A stretch of 64,000 nt of DNA from Owenia fusiformis. Its lineage: Eukaryota > Annelida > Polychaeta > Sabellida > Oweniidae. Made by a program: the position numbers and the translations under genes. The stretch lies in NCBI GenBank assembly GCA_903813345.2, contig CAIIXF020000004.1, forward strand, positions 1,092,513-1,156,512, in the 5' to 3' direction. Shown here in pieces: positions 23,213-32,706 of this stretch. Below the pieces are notes generated by a model. The model ran no database searches. It was given only the letters and a program-made list of their open reading frames with translations, and was not told the DNA's origin. How positions within the stretch are numbered: position 1 is the stretch's first letter; each line of letters begins with the position of its first letter.

Positions 23213-23260
23213 CTGTCATCTTGATTCTTTGATCTGTGATTCTTACGCTGTATACGTGAT
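23213..23260 (-). CDS. possible 5' exon of the ankyrin gene
   Basis: On the minus strand ATGACAG|GTAAAC lies 101 bases upstream of the acceptor-like TTCTAG|GTAATAC at 23111. Joining them gives Met-Thr-Gly-Asn-Thr-Ala in the ankyrin frame. The acceptor tract is weak, so this is only a candidate. Confidence 0.25.
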
Positions 23261-23373
23261 CGTTATATTTCACTTTTCAGCGTATTATGATAAATGAAAT
23301 AGAAAAAAAGATCAGAAGTTTTGAAAATAATTCAGTTTACATCGCGACTTGAACACTAAAAAAAAGTACTTGC

Positions 23374-23444
23374 CTATTTTACTTTTCTTTGGAGATGCGT
23401 TATTGTCATGGCCATTTCCATCGCCAGTCTTTTTGCTACGTTTT
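23374..23444 (-). CDS. possible exon encoding a basic, NLS-like peptide
   Basis: The stretch is bounded by CTTACTACAG and either GTAAAA (exon end 23383) or a GC-type donor AATAG|GCAAGT (exon end 23374). One frame reads KRSKKTGDGNGHDNN then ASPKKSK, two basic clusters as in a bipartite nuclear signal. Its phase does not fit the exon at 29275, so membership in the neighbouring gene is unproven. Confidence 0.25.
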
Positions 23445-23589
23445 CTGTAGTAAGGTGCTTCAAAAATAATATAATAATATGCTATAAGTATATATCTACT
23501 TTTAATGATGAACATAATTTTTACAATTTAATACTACTTTCAAGATCACTCTCTGATAACTCTGACTTACGTTGATTGACCCATTTGCG

Positions 23590-23730
23590 TAACAAACTTT
23601 TCTCTTAATTTTATATTTGTACATATACAAATGGTTATATATATACACATACATAATATATTATTATTAATATATTATTATATAATAATATATTATTATT
23701 ATTATATATATACATATACAAAATATATAA
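23590..23730. repeat. AT-rich microsatellite
   Basis: ATATAC and ATTATT runs, strongly self-complementary. Confidence 0.8.
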
Positions 23731-24342
23731 ATGGTTTTAGAGAGCTAGATGATTAGTGAAATTCCACGATGAAAATTGTTTGTTCTTAATGACACGTAAG
23801 ATATTATTTAGTGCGTAAATGGTTTTATCGTCCCAGTTAATGTTGTCTGATAGTTTCTAAATCACCACAATGTGTAACCTCTAACCTCTTGATTCCCAGG
23901 CTTTAAAATCGGTTGAAACTAGGGAATTTTTCATTTTGCCACCCTTTGTCATTTGCCTACATACCTATACAACTTCTGATGCTGAACTTAATAGAATTAG
24001 ATGGTGGAGATCATTTCTACACATTTTAAAACAATTTTTGTGTAAATTGGATGAAAATAGTTCAAATAAGAGCAATTTTAGTGAAAAAATTGTCACTCTG
24101 GGTTTCAAGGTCATTTCTGAGTCACTCCAAGTACATGTCATTAATTATTTGGTCACTATATGTCCGTGCTATTTTGTACTCTATGATTGTTCGGTAAATG
24201 AACATTGTTTGGTTCTAAAGTATATTTGTATTTGATGCGTGTTCTAAATATATGTGTCAACCGTCTTTGTTCGTGTGTGTACATGGACTTAAATATGTGA
24301 CATTTTACCAAACACTGAATAACATAAACCGTATATGAATAT
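23731..24342. other. no feature seen
   Basis: A 99-codon plus-strand open stretch (23936-24235) shows no family signature. Confidence 0.4.
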
Positions 24343-24640
24343 CAGTGGCGTAGCGTTGGTATTTTGTGAGGGTACGCCACGAGTAAGCGAAATAGACGTG
24401 CTGTGAGGGGGGTTCGGGTGATGTCCCCCCAAGAAAATTTGAAAATGAGATTGCATTTGAGGCGTTCTGGGGCGTTTGAAATACGAAATTCCGACTATTA
24501 TGGACGAATATATAATGTAAATTATTAGCCATTTTTATCAATTTTTGAAGTGTTGGGCAAATCAATATAAAAAATAAACTGTTTTATAAATTTTGAGAGT
24601 ACGCCATGGCGTTTTATGCGTATATGACGCTACGCCATTG
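24343..24640. mobile_element. ~300-bp hAT-like MITE
   Basis: The left end CAGTGGCGTAGCG pairs with the right end CGCTACGCCATTG, a tip common among hAT-superfamily elements. The expected 8-bp target duplication is not exact. Confidence 0.65.
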
Positions 24641-24775
24641 AATATGAATCTTGTTCAAATTCTTTTTCCTCGCTTGTTTCATCCATTTTGAAATAATTTC
24701 TACGTCACTGGTCACGTGATTTACCGAATGGTTTAATGCTACATGCAGCATGTGTCATTTGTGTGGGGTAAGTCA

Positions 24776-27700
24776 CGTCATTATTATTATTCATTTATTA
24801 ACCTGTATTTAAACAGAGTAGTACAAAACATATAATATACAGTTATGGTGGATCGAAACATATTTACAGTTTAGTGACACCTTGTTAATTACAAGAGATC
24901 AGATGCATCTATAGTGTGTTTCACTAGTATGTTAATTGCCAGCATATTGGCTGATGAGCTTTGCTCTTTTGATATACATTACATGGATGATGTTCGAAAT
25001 ACCAGCCATGTCTGAATAAGTGACGTTGCCATTAAAATTAAATATGATATTCTTATTGTCCGTCAAGCCATTGCCACTGTACTTGTCAAATATTTTCGCT
25101 AATTTGATGCGTTCATCAGAAAAATTCGTACACGAAAATAAAAAATGATCCAGAGTTTCAATCTCAAACATGTCACAAAGGAAGCAGGTGCTATTAATAC
25201 CATCATTTTTTACTCTAAAATCGTGACTGTCCGTCGCTAGGCGCATCATGGTTTTGCATTGAGCAAGTAATTCCGGCTTCATCTTCGCCAAGGTCCACCA
25301 GACACACGGTCTCAAGGGCCCTGTTGCCCCATCCTTTACGTCACATATGTTAAGGCAGACGTCATGACGCCTATACGTGTTACATGTAGTCCTGTATATG
25401 GCTCTTTGTTTATCATTTACTTCAAGTTTAATGAATCTTTTCCATGATCCTTTAGTTAAGTAGATGCCATTAACAATCATGTTAGTTAGCAGTTCTGTCA
25501 GGTTATATTTTCTAACTCGATCCCACATTTGTCGTATTGGGGAATCCCAAGTGGTCTCCTTAAAGAAGATGATCGGTATTAATCTGGTTATAGTAAATTG
25601 TTTGTATATATTCGAAATTGGAAGAGTAAGTAGTCCAAACAACATCAGTAACATATCGTAATCAATTCTAAGTGACATGGAGTTCATTCCTAATGGCATA
25701 GTTGCGGATGGATTGCTACTGTGAACTGGGAGAGATTGCAATCTTCTTCCTATCTGCCTCTGTGCTACTTCTAGCATTTCTACGTCACTTGGCTTGTAGT
25801 TTATCAATTGGTCTCCATACAACATCGTGGGAATACTATAACTGTTGTACAGCTTTGTTGCTACTAGCGGTGACAGTCCACCTGTCTTGTGCCCAAGACC
25901 AAAGAGTGAGAATAGTTTCCTCTTTCCATTAACGATGGCCTCTTTAACGTGTCCTGAATAATTGTTCATTGTGGAAAGGGGGATTCCCACATGTTTAGCT
26001 TTCGTAACGTTGGATAAAGTTTTTGTGCCTAACTTGTATGATGATTGTTGAACATTGTCCCCATAAGTTAACACCACACATTTACCTGGGTGCAGTGTGT
26101 AACGCCATCTGTTGCTGTGTTTGTACGATATGTCTAGCATTGTGCTCATGGCTCCTGGAAATAAGGCAATGAGTGCTATATCGTCCGCGTATGCAGGTGA
26201 GCATGTATTCATACCCATGCATTTGGCTCCTAAATTACATGTCTCCAGTTCTTGTAATAAGTCACAGATGAAGAACTGGTACAAAAGCATACTATTGACA
26301 GCTCCCTGAAAAACGCCCTGTGCCACCTCAAATGGCTCGGAGACGTCACCGGCGGCAAGAACAGAGCATCTGTAATTCTTGTATGAATCATAAAGTATCC
26401 TCCAGAGCTTTCCACGTATCCCTGCTTTGTAGTATAACTTGTAGAAAAGACCATTAATCCAACAGGTATCAAAAGCAGATTTTATATCAAGTAGAGAAAC
26501 GATCACTTTGCTGTCTTTGGTTATATTATATGCAATGGTTTCGTGGAGTAGTAGTGAGGTGTGTAGCGAGGAGCACCCCTCCAACGCTGCGCCTTGTAGC
26601 TGAGGGATTTTAGACGTAATCTTCTCTTTATAGCGGGCTAATAGAACGTTGTCATACAACTTCCTAATAACGGACATAAGAGTTATTCCTCTGTGATCCA
26701 TGGTATCTAATATATCGCGCACGCCACCTTTTATCAGTGGTATTATGATCCCTGATCTAAAGTTGATCGGTGTATATTCATTCAATATCATATTTTGGAA
26801 AATACACAATAGCACTCTCAAAATACTCTGTCCACTGTGTCTTATATGTTCGACTGTAATATTGTCATGGCCACTTGCTTTCCCAGATTTCATTTTTCCT
26901 AAAGCTGCGCTTACTTCCTCAAACGTTATAGGTGCCTTAAGCAACTCATTATCATTGTCTTTGGATGAGATATTTAATATGTTCATCACTTCACTATCCA
27001 CTTGTTCTTTGTGAGCACTATCAAAAAGTGGATTTTCAGAGGGTGTGGCTAGAGACATGAAATGGTCGCGCCAAACTGAGCGAACAACCCTCGGTTCGGT
27101 GACTATTTTACCATCCGTATTCCTTATAGCGCAGGGTGTTCGTTTGGTGTGGCCCCTGCTGCGCTGCAAGAGATGCCAGAAAAAACGCTGGTCCAAACAT
27201 TCAGATTCGTACAATTTATTCATTTCGTCCTTTTCATATTCCAACTCAGCTAAATAAAATGATTTAGAAAATGCTCTTTTTGCTGCCTTGTATTCGTTGT
27301 ACGCTACTCCTGTTCTGGGTTTGCCGGCGAGTCTCCAAATGTGCCACAACCTATTGCGATTTTTAACTAAGACAGTCAAGTGAGGTGCCCAAAATGGCTT
27401 TTGATGTTTTTTGAACTTTTTTACAGGAAGGACACCTTTTGCCACTGTGTGCATGTTTGAGATGATAATGTGTAAGTAGTGATCAATGTCATCATTAGAT
27501 AAAATGCCTCCTTTAGTACCCATTTCCATGAGTATACCTTCCATCATTACATTTATGTTAAAACCATAACTCATCAACATAGAATAAGAGGCTTTTTCCC
27601 AAGCTACACGTTCGAACTGCCTAGTCGAATCTTTAGTTTTACATACATCCAATAAACAGTTGAGTGTTACTTCAACAGGAAGATGATCAGAAGATGTGCA

Positions 27701-28110
27701 GAAATCAGCACAGTTATCAATTATTCTACAATGTTTCACATTTTCTAAAATTTCATTAGAAACGATGACATGATCAATATATGATTTATGTCCGCAAGGT
27801 GATTCGAACGTGTAGTTTGGACCCTTACATTCCATTAAGTCAGCTATTATCAAGCCATTACGTGAACAGAAATTTTGAAACATTATACCATTGGGTGTTC
27901 CATCGCCCCAGCTCCTCTTACAATTATACATGTTATAAGGTAAATGAGCATTCATGTCTCCCATTAGTAATACATGACCTTCATTTAAGGCTTTCTTCAC
28001 ATTGACCTCAAGTTCAAGCAAAATATCAACAAAGTTGTCAATTTTACACTGTTGCTGTGGTAAGTAGAGAGAGAATATAAAAATTGGATCTGACTCATTG
28101 TCATGATTTT
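24776..28110 (-). mobile_element. 5'-truncated LINE retrotransposon
   Basis: On the minus strand the element runs from about 28110 to a 3' tail of AAT units near 24776-24800. The coding frame 24932-28108 is preceded at once by a stop and unrelated sequence, so the first part of the endonuclease and any ORF1 are missing. The insertion lies in a tract with several CACGTG motifs: a short segment beside the tail (24760-24778, TGTGGGGTAAGTCACGT) is nearly the reverse complement of one at 28305-28322. Confidence 0.85.
24932..28108 (-). CDS. LINE endonuclease / reverse transcriptase, N-terminally truncated
   Basis: The frame stays open for about 1058 codons; a Met codon at 28021 is internal. The order is that of a non-LTR ORF2. 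First comes part of an APE-type endonuclease: SDPIFIFSLYLPQQQ, LLMGDMNAHLP, then SYIDHVIVSN and SSDHLPVEV. Next is the reverse transcriptase: DHRGITLMSVIRKLYDNVLL, LDIKSAFDTCW, a QG-x-x-QG box, and the active site PAYADDIALIAL. Near the end is a Cys-rich knuckle, CFLCDMFEIETLDHFLFSC. The protein would nick DNA and copy its own RNA at the nick. The missing start of the nuclease makes this copy non-autonomous, yet the long frame without stops suggests recent insertion. It belongs in the broad jockey/CR1/I group; I cannot fix the clade. Confidence 0.9.
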   Translation of the reverse strand, partial: NHDNESDPIFIFSLYLPQQQCKIDNFVDILLELEVNVKKALNEGHVLLMGDMNAHLPYNMYNCKRSWGDGTPNGIMFQNFCSRNGLIIADLMECKGPNYTFESPCGHKSYIDHVIVSNEILENVKHCRIIDNCADFCTSSDHLPVEVTLNCLLDVCKTKDSTRQFERVAWEKASYSMLMSYGFNINVMMEGILMEMGTKGGILSNDDIDHYLHIIISNMHTVAKGVLPVKKFKKHQKPFWAPHLTVLVKNRNRLWHIWRLAGKPRTGVAYNEYKAAKRAFSKSFYLAELEYEKDEMNKLYESECLDQRFFWHLLQRSRGHTKRTPCAIRNTDGKIVTEPRVVRSVWRDHFMSLATPSENPLFDSAHKEQVDSEVMNILNISSKDNDNELLKAPITFEEVSAALGKMKSGKASGHDNITVEHIRHSGQSILRVLLCIFQNMILNEYTPINFRSGIIIPLIKGGVRDILDTMDHRGITLMSVIRKLYDNVLLARYKEKITSKIPQLQGAALEGCSSLHTSLLLHETIAYNITKDSKVIVSLLDIKSAFDTCWINGLFYKLYYKAGIRGKLWRILYDSYKNYRCSVLAAGDVSEPFEVAQGVFQGAVNSMLLYQFFICDLLQELETCNLGAKCMGMNTCSPAYADDIALIALFPGAMSTMLDISYKHSNRWRYTLHPGKCVVLTYGDNVQQSSYKLGTKTLSNVTKAKHVGIPLSTMNNYSGHVKEAIVNGKRKLFSLFGLGHKTGGLSPLVATKLYNSYSIPTMLYGDQLINYKPSDVEMLEVAQRQIGRRLQSLPVHSSNPSATMPLGMNSMSLRIDYDMLLMLFGLLTLPISNIYKQFTITRLIPIIFFKETTWDSPIRQMWDRVRKYNLTELLTNMIVNGIYLTKGSWKRFIKLEVNDKQRAIYRTTCNTYRRHDVCLNICDVKDGATGPLRPCVWWTLAKMKPELLAQCKTMMRLATDSHDFRVKNDGINSTCFLCDMFEIETLDHFLFSCTNFSDERIKLAKIFDKYSGNGLTDNKNIIFNFNGNVTYSDMAGISNIIHVMYIKRAKLISQYAGN

Positions 28111-28700
28111 ATGCGGATCGTACGGATTCACGGCCCTTGGAGTGATTCATATTCACAATTCATAGAGGAAATTGAGAAGTTATTAGATCATTGCAGCATG
28201 AGGCTACAAGCAATCCTTTCTTAATAGAAGATACGTATTCGCGATTGGAGAATCACACCAGAGCTCTTAGAATATATAGATGGCGCAAATCACGTGACCG
28301 AAATCACGTGACCTACCCCACATCAAAACAGTGAACATTGGTGCAAGGAGGATTGGCTCCCAGAGTGCAACATCGATATTCTGTCCCATATATGGAAATG
28401 TCGTGATTCAAAATTTGAATTCAAACAGCCACCATTTTGTTCACTTCAACATTTGAATCGTGAATTTTGGTCTTATTGAAGAATGAAAAATTCCAAAACT
28501 CACAAGAAATGATCGAGATATTGGTTCGAATTTTTTGGACTGTTTATTTTAAATTTATCGTCGGTAATAATTTCAGAAAATAACGACATTTCGACGTTTT
28601 CATTGTTGGAAAATATCGATAGCCGATCCTGGGAGCCAATCCTCCTTGACATTGGTGTATATAAAATAATTCGGTAAGTCACGTGACTTACACCACGAAT
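28111..28700. mobile_element. ~320-bp foldback MITE at 28340-28662 with flanks
   Basis: GTGCAAGGAGGATTGGCTCC near 28341 pairs with GGAGCCAATCCTCCTTGACA near 28635. The same GGAGGATTGGC tip occurs at 58495-58757 and near 32395. CACGTG palindromes lie on both sides (28293-28312, 28679-28690). Confidence 0.6.
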
Positions 28701-29274
28701 GAATATGTTTACCACAAATGAATATGTTTATCCAACACGAATGGTACTTGGCATCGCATATATTTAAAATACTTATAATAATATAAATTTGATCGTGTCG
28801 AATACAGTTTTGAAGCATCTTACATATTTGTTTTGTAAGACAGTCAATTATATGTGGGATAGTTGGTACCATTTGTTGTAACTTGTTTTGTTTATGTTCG
28901 ATTTAACTTACTCCGTGGGGTAAAAACCGAAGATATTGATGTTACGAATATTGATGCAATAAATACACTATATTTATCACTATCATGTACATATGTTTAT
29001 ATGATTTTAATAAATAAATCAAAAACAGCAAGAAATTGTGAAAATAAGTTATCATCTGCATTAATCTTGAAATAAGGCTGTTCTGAAAGTCATAAAAACG
29101 CCCACCATTTTCAGCGTTCAAGGTGTCACAATCTTGAATAACTGGTCAAAGTCAAAACTGAAATGAAGTAAAAAACGACGCTTAATGTATATATTTCTCG
29201 TCTCAAGAGTCCGAAAGTCGGGATCAAGGAATTTAAAATCGATAATCATCTTGGTAAAAATACGATCGTCTTAC
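28701..29274. other. no feature seen
   Basis: AT-rich spacer or intron. Confidence 0.4.
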
Positions 29275-29556
29275 TTATTTTTCTAGGAGAAACATTTAGA
29301 GCTACAGCATTGACATCCTGTTCCATGGGGCTTGCAACTTGTAAACTGGAGCCTTGGTTTGGTTCCATAGGGTTTACGTTTTGTGTAATTGAACCATTTG
29401 CTGGTACCATGGGGATTGCGTCCTGTGCACTGAAATCCTCCACTTGCTCGATGGTTCGTTCACCTTGTTCCATGAGGCTAGCGTTCGTACTGGAACCCAC
29501 GATTGCTTCGATAGGATGAACGTTTTCTATATCATAACCTTCACATGATGTATCAA
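29275..29556 (-). CDS. exon 3 of the unrecognised acidic gene
   Basis: 282 nt between CTTTCTTTTAG and AATAA|GTAAGA, phase 1 at both ends. It encodes the degenerate 14-residue repeats (NVNPMEPNQGSSL type). Confidence 0.55.
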
Positions 29557-32500
29557 CTAAAAGAAAGGTATTTGGAGTTTCGCTTGAACCCACACCAATC
29601 GATAAAAGTAGAGATTTAAATTATTGATATTGGGACACTACATGTAGATCTTGAAATATCGTTTTATTTTAAAGAAAATTGACATTTGTTTTCTTAAAAT
29701 GGAGAGAGAGAGAGAGATATATGCATGCATCAACAACCAAGGCAATTTTTGGAACGATCTCAAAGAATTCGAATATCGCAATATACAAATGTAAAACCTC
29801 GTACCTTGTACCACAGAGCTTTTATCTATTTTACTCGAACGTTCGCCTTCTTCAACTTCCTCGAAGTCAGTACTTAAACCTTCAATGTACGTCAGAGCAG
29901 GGCTATCATCGTTGGTACTCGAACCTTGACCTTCTACCCCACGGTGTTCTCGATTTGGGCATGGATATTCATTTAAATCACCTTCAAGCAAAACAACACG
30001 TACCAATGTCTAGCCTTGTAAATATTAATGGTTGAAAGACAATTAAACGTAAACATTTTCAATAAATTAATGTTGAATTCTTGAAAATATTAATTGAAAA
30101 TACATTGTTGAAATGATGCACTGTGTCTAAATAACATTTGATACCCTTCTGGTGTATTTCGATTACATGTTAAATTTCTAACTCCTAAATCTATATATAG
30201 CACTTAAATCTTAAATTACCATCATGTGGGATGATTAAGGTTTTTGGGTGATATTCCGCCTTAAAGTTCTAATGCAAAGTTTGATACGACTGTTTAACCT
30301 TGAAAATATATATTATTAAAAGTTGTTTTAGAAGGCAACCTTGTGTGACCCCAATTTAGAGAGAAAAGCCCCTGTTTCTATCATAATGCAATATATTTTA
30401 TTAATGAGGGACATCAGTTCTTTCAAACGGTATGTTTATTTTTTTGTGGCGGAGTGCCGGTGTGAAAGAAATGATGGTCCCCCAGGGATTATGGTCCTCT
30501 TTCTTAACGGCCCTTACTGGCCCTGATTGCGTATAAGATAATGAGGGAAAGAGTTGTATTTAGGTCACCATATAAATCAATGGGGAGTAGGACCATAATT
30601 TGATAGGACCTCCTACCCTTTTACACCTGGACTATACTACTCATTTACACTTTTTAAGTTTCAATTGTAATTTGGATTTCTTCCAAATTAGTATTTGGCA
30701 CTTACACTCTGTAAATCCTAGAATATTTATAAAAGAAAAAATGAAAGTCTAAGCTTGTTGCTAAACCAGTTGAAAACACAGCAAATTAAAAATTCAACTT
30801 ATTTAAAAACAATTTCCAAAACTTGAAAATAATATTCTCTACGTTTTACCACATAACTGCATTATAAGTATGATATCAATTAATTTTGATAAAAAGGAAG
30901 TACTTTAGATTAAAAGAGAATATAGAATTTGAAAAATGTCAATAAAATGGTCGCAACAGGGAGCAAAAGTCTGCAATAGTAAAAATCTACATGGCGCAAT
31001 GTTTGTGTTTGCTTCAAAAAGGTAATGTGGCATGTAGGGTGACAAAAACTGAACCCAAATAAATATCTATGGTGGCTTTGGAATATGATGATATCCCTAT
31101 CTAAAGTCGATACTGCATATATCCCCATGTTAAGTCAATAAAGTCTAAAGTCTTGCCTAAATCCTCATTTTTTAAATGAAAACCCCTGTTTCCCGAAAAA
31201 TGTACCATAACCCAGGGTGAGGCATATATGTAGGAAAACTATGCGGTAGATGTTTTTTGTGGCGGACACCCGGACAACCAACTCCTTATTTAGAGCTCTT
31301 AGAAAAATCATCCAAGGACTAGTAGTCTTGCTTCAAGACTGTGGACCTTACTCCTATTTAAACAAAACATGAGTAGATTATCCAGGGTCTTGCAGCAAGA
31401 CTAGTAAATGAGGAGTGTTCCTTGAAACAGCTAGGGCTTGAGCACCGGCACGTTCAGGCTAGGCGATTGGGGCCGTAACCACGAGGTTGCGAGTTCGAGA
31501 CGCGTGTGCTCCTTGTGTTTATTCATTAGTATTCGAACTCGATCCCCCGTTGCCTGGCGTGGATCAATTGAGTAATAATATATCTAGAAAGTTCATTTTG
31601 GGACCAGGTATCATACACTAGTAGCCTGGCCAGAACAAGTCATGCCTCTCTATTTTCTCAATAACTCTCAATTTTAAATATTTTTTCATGAAATTTTCAC
31701 GGAATAAACTTTAAAGAATTCCTAACATACAAATTTTTTTATATGGTAAATGCCTCGTTAATTTCATTGTTACAACCTTTTAAAAAATAATGTCATATTC
31801 TGTTGATGGGTCATTTTTGTCGCCATTTTTTCTAAAAAGAAACGAAAAATCTCGTATTACGTTTTGTCCTAATATGGTCTACAAATTTGATTGCAGTCTT
31901 TGATAGGGGATCATTTATCTTTTTTAGTGTTCTAAATTCACCATACTATTTCAAGACCTCATGATCCCAAGCCTCTATACTGCTCGTCCCATAAAAGGCA
32001 TTACTACTCGCCTATTGTCATACTTGATGGAGATAAAAGATGCTTTCAAATGGCGACAAAAATGACCCATCAACAGAATATGACATTATTTTTTAAAAGG
32101 TTGTAACAATGAAATTAATGAGGCATTTGCCATATAAAAAAATCAGTATGTTAGGAATTCTTTAAAGTTTATTCTGTGAAAATTTCATGAAAAAATATTC
32201 AAAATTGAGAAAGTTATTGAGAAAATAGAGAGACATGACTTGTTCTGGCCAGGCTACTATATGTAGCGTACGAGTAATATAGTAATATCTAAACGTCTTT
32301 GTCAGTGCGCAGTAGCTAGTCTTCAACATATGGAACTGGTTACCAAATTGTCCCACGCAAAGCAACGAAGGATCGAGTTTGAATAATAGCTGCCAATCCT
32401 CCTTGTTGAAATGAAAAGTGCATTACTTCACTTCCGGTCCCAGCTGTATTAAAAATGTGCGTGAAATAAAATTATCATCAGTCAAGCTCATTATTTTTTT

Positions 32501-32706
32501 TTGACGTTTCTGATATTGAATTTTATATTTTACATATAAAATGATTAAAGTAAATGTTCTTTATCTCTTTTTAGCTCCCACCATTTTCAAATAAGGTAAT
32601 AAAAACAACGGTTGGGTAAATTAATACCTGCTTCAACTGAGCCAATATCTGTTCTCTCGGAATTTGTTCCTTCGCTTTCCTTTTTCCCAGGTACATTTTC
32701 CTCCAT
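29275..32706 (-). CDS. unrecognised acidic protein, three exons joined in phase
   Basis: Three minus-strand exons join cleanly: 32706-32628 (ATG start, 79 nt), 29981-29805 (177 nt) and 29556-29275 (282 nt). All junctions are phase 1, with donors GCAG|GTATTA, CAAG|GTACGA and AATAA|GTAAGA and good acceptors TTGAAG and CTTTTAG. The predicted protein starts MEENVPGKKESEGTNSERTD, continues with an acidic middle (STDFEEVEEGERSSK), then carries loose repeats of about 14 residues such as QNVNPMEPNQGSSL and QVASPMEQDVNAV. It is hydrophilic, with no signal peptide or membrane span, and matches no family I know. The last donor is phase 1 and compatible with the ankyrin exon acceptor at 23111, so these may be its 5' exons with the LINE sitting in the intron. 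That link is inference. Confidence 0.55.
29805..29981 (-). CDS. exon 2 of the unrecognised acidic gene
   Basis: 177 nt between TTGCTTGAAG and CAAG|GTACGAG, phase 1 at both ends. It encodes DLNEYPCPNREHRG then an acidic stretch. A (GA)n microsatellite lies just downstream, at 29700-29718. Confidence 0.55.
29982..31430. other. intron of the acidic gene, no feature seen
   Basis: AT-rich sequence; nothing supported. Confidence 0.35.
31435..31515 (+). repeat. possible tRNA-derived SINE head
   Basis: About 75 bases (GAGCACCGGCACGTTCAGGC to CGTGTGCTCC) have tRNA-like features: complementary ends GAGCAC / GTGCTC and a box-B-like GAGTTCGAGAC. Box A is poor and the stems are incomplete, so this is more likely a SINE or tRNA relic than a working tRNA gene. 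Confidence 0.35.
31520..32400. mobile_element. nested elements: outer MITE and inner foldback
   Basis: The outer tips ATTCGAACTCGATCCCCCGT near 31530 and GGATCGAGTTTGAATAATAG near 32372 are inverted and resemble the MITE at 58495-58757. Inside, 31622-31835 and 32045-32262 are arms of about 200 bases: GTAGCCTGGCCAGAACAAGT at 31621 pairs with ACTTGTTCTGGCCAGGCTAC at 32237, and TGATGGGTCATTTTTGTCGC pairs with GCGACAAAAATGACCCATCA. A transcript here would form a long hairpin. Confidence 0.8.
32628..32706 (-). CDS. exon 1 of the unrecognised acidic gene
   Basis: It starts at ATG (32706-32704) and ends GCAG|GTATTA in phase 1. It encodes 26 hydrophilic residues, MEENVPGKKESEGT onward. Confidence 0.45.

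Noticed and set aside
28290-28690. Repeated CACGTG motifs as a regulatory module
   Set aside because: They sit in or next to MITE and LINE borders and are self-palindromic repeats. There is no nearby gene start to support an E-box role.
31435-31515. Functional tRNA gene
   Set aside because: Box B and end pairing are visible, but box A and a proper anticodon stem are not. Listed only as a possible SINE relic.
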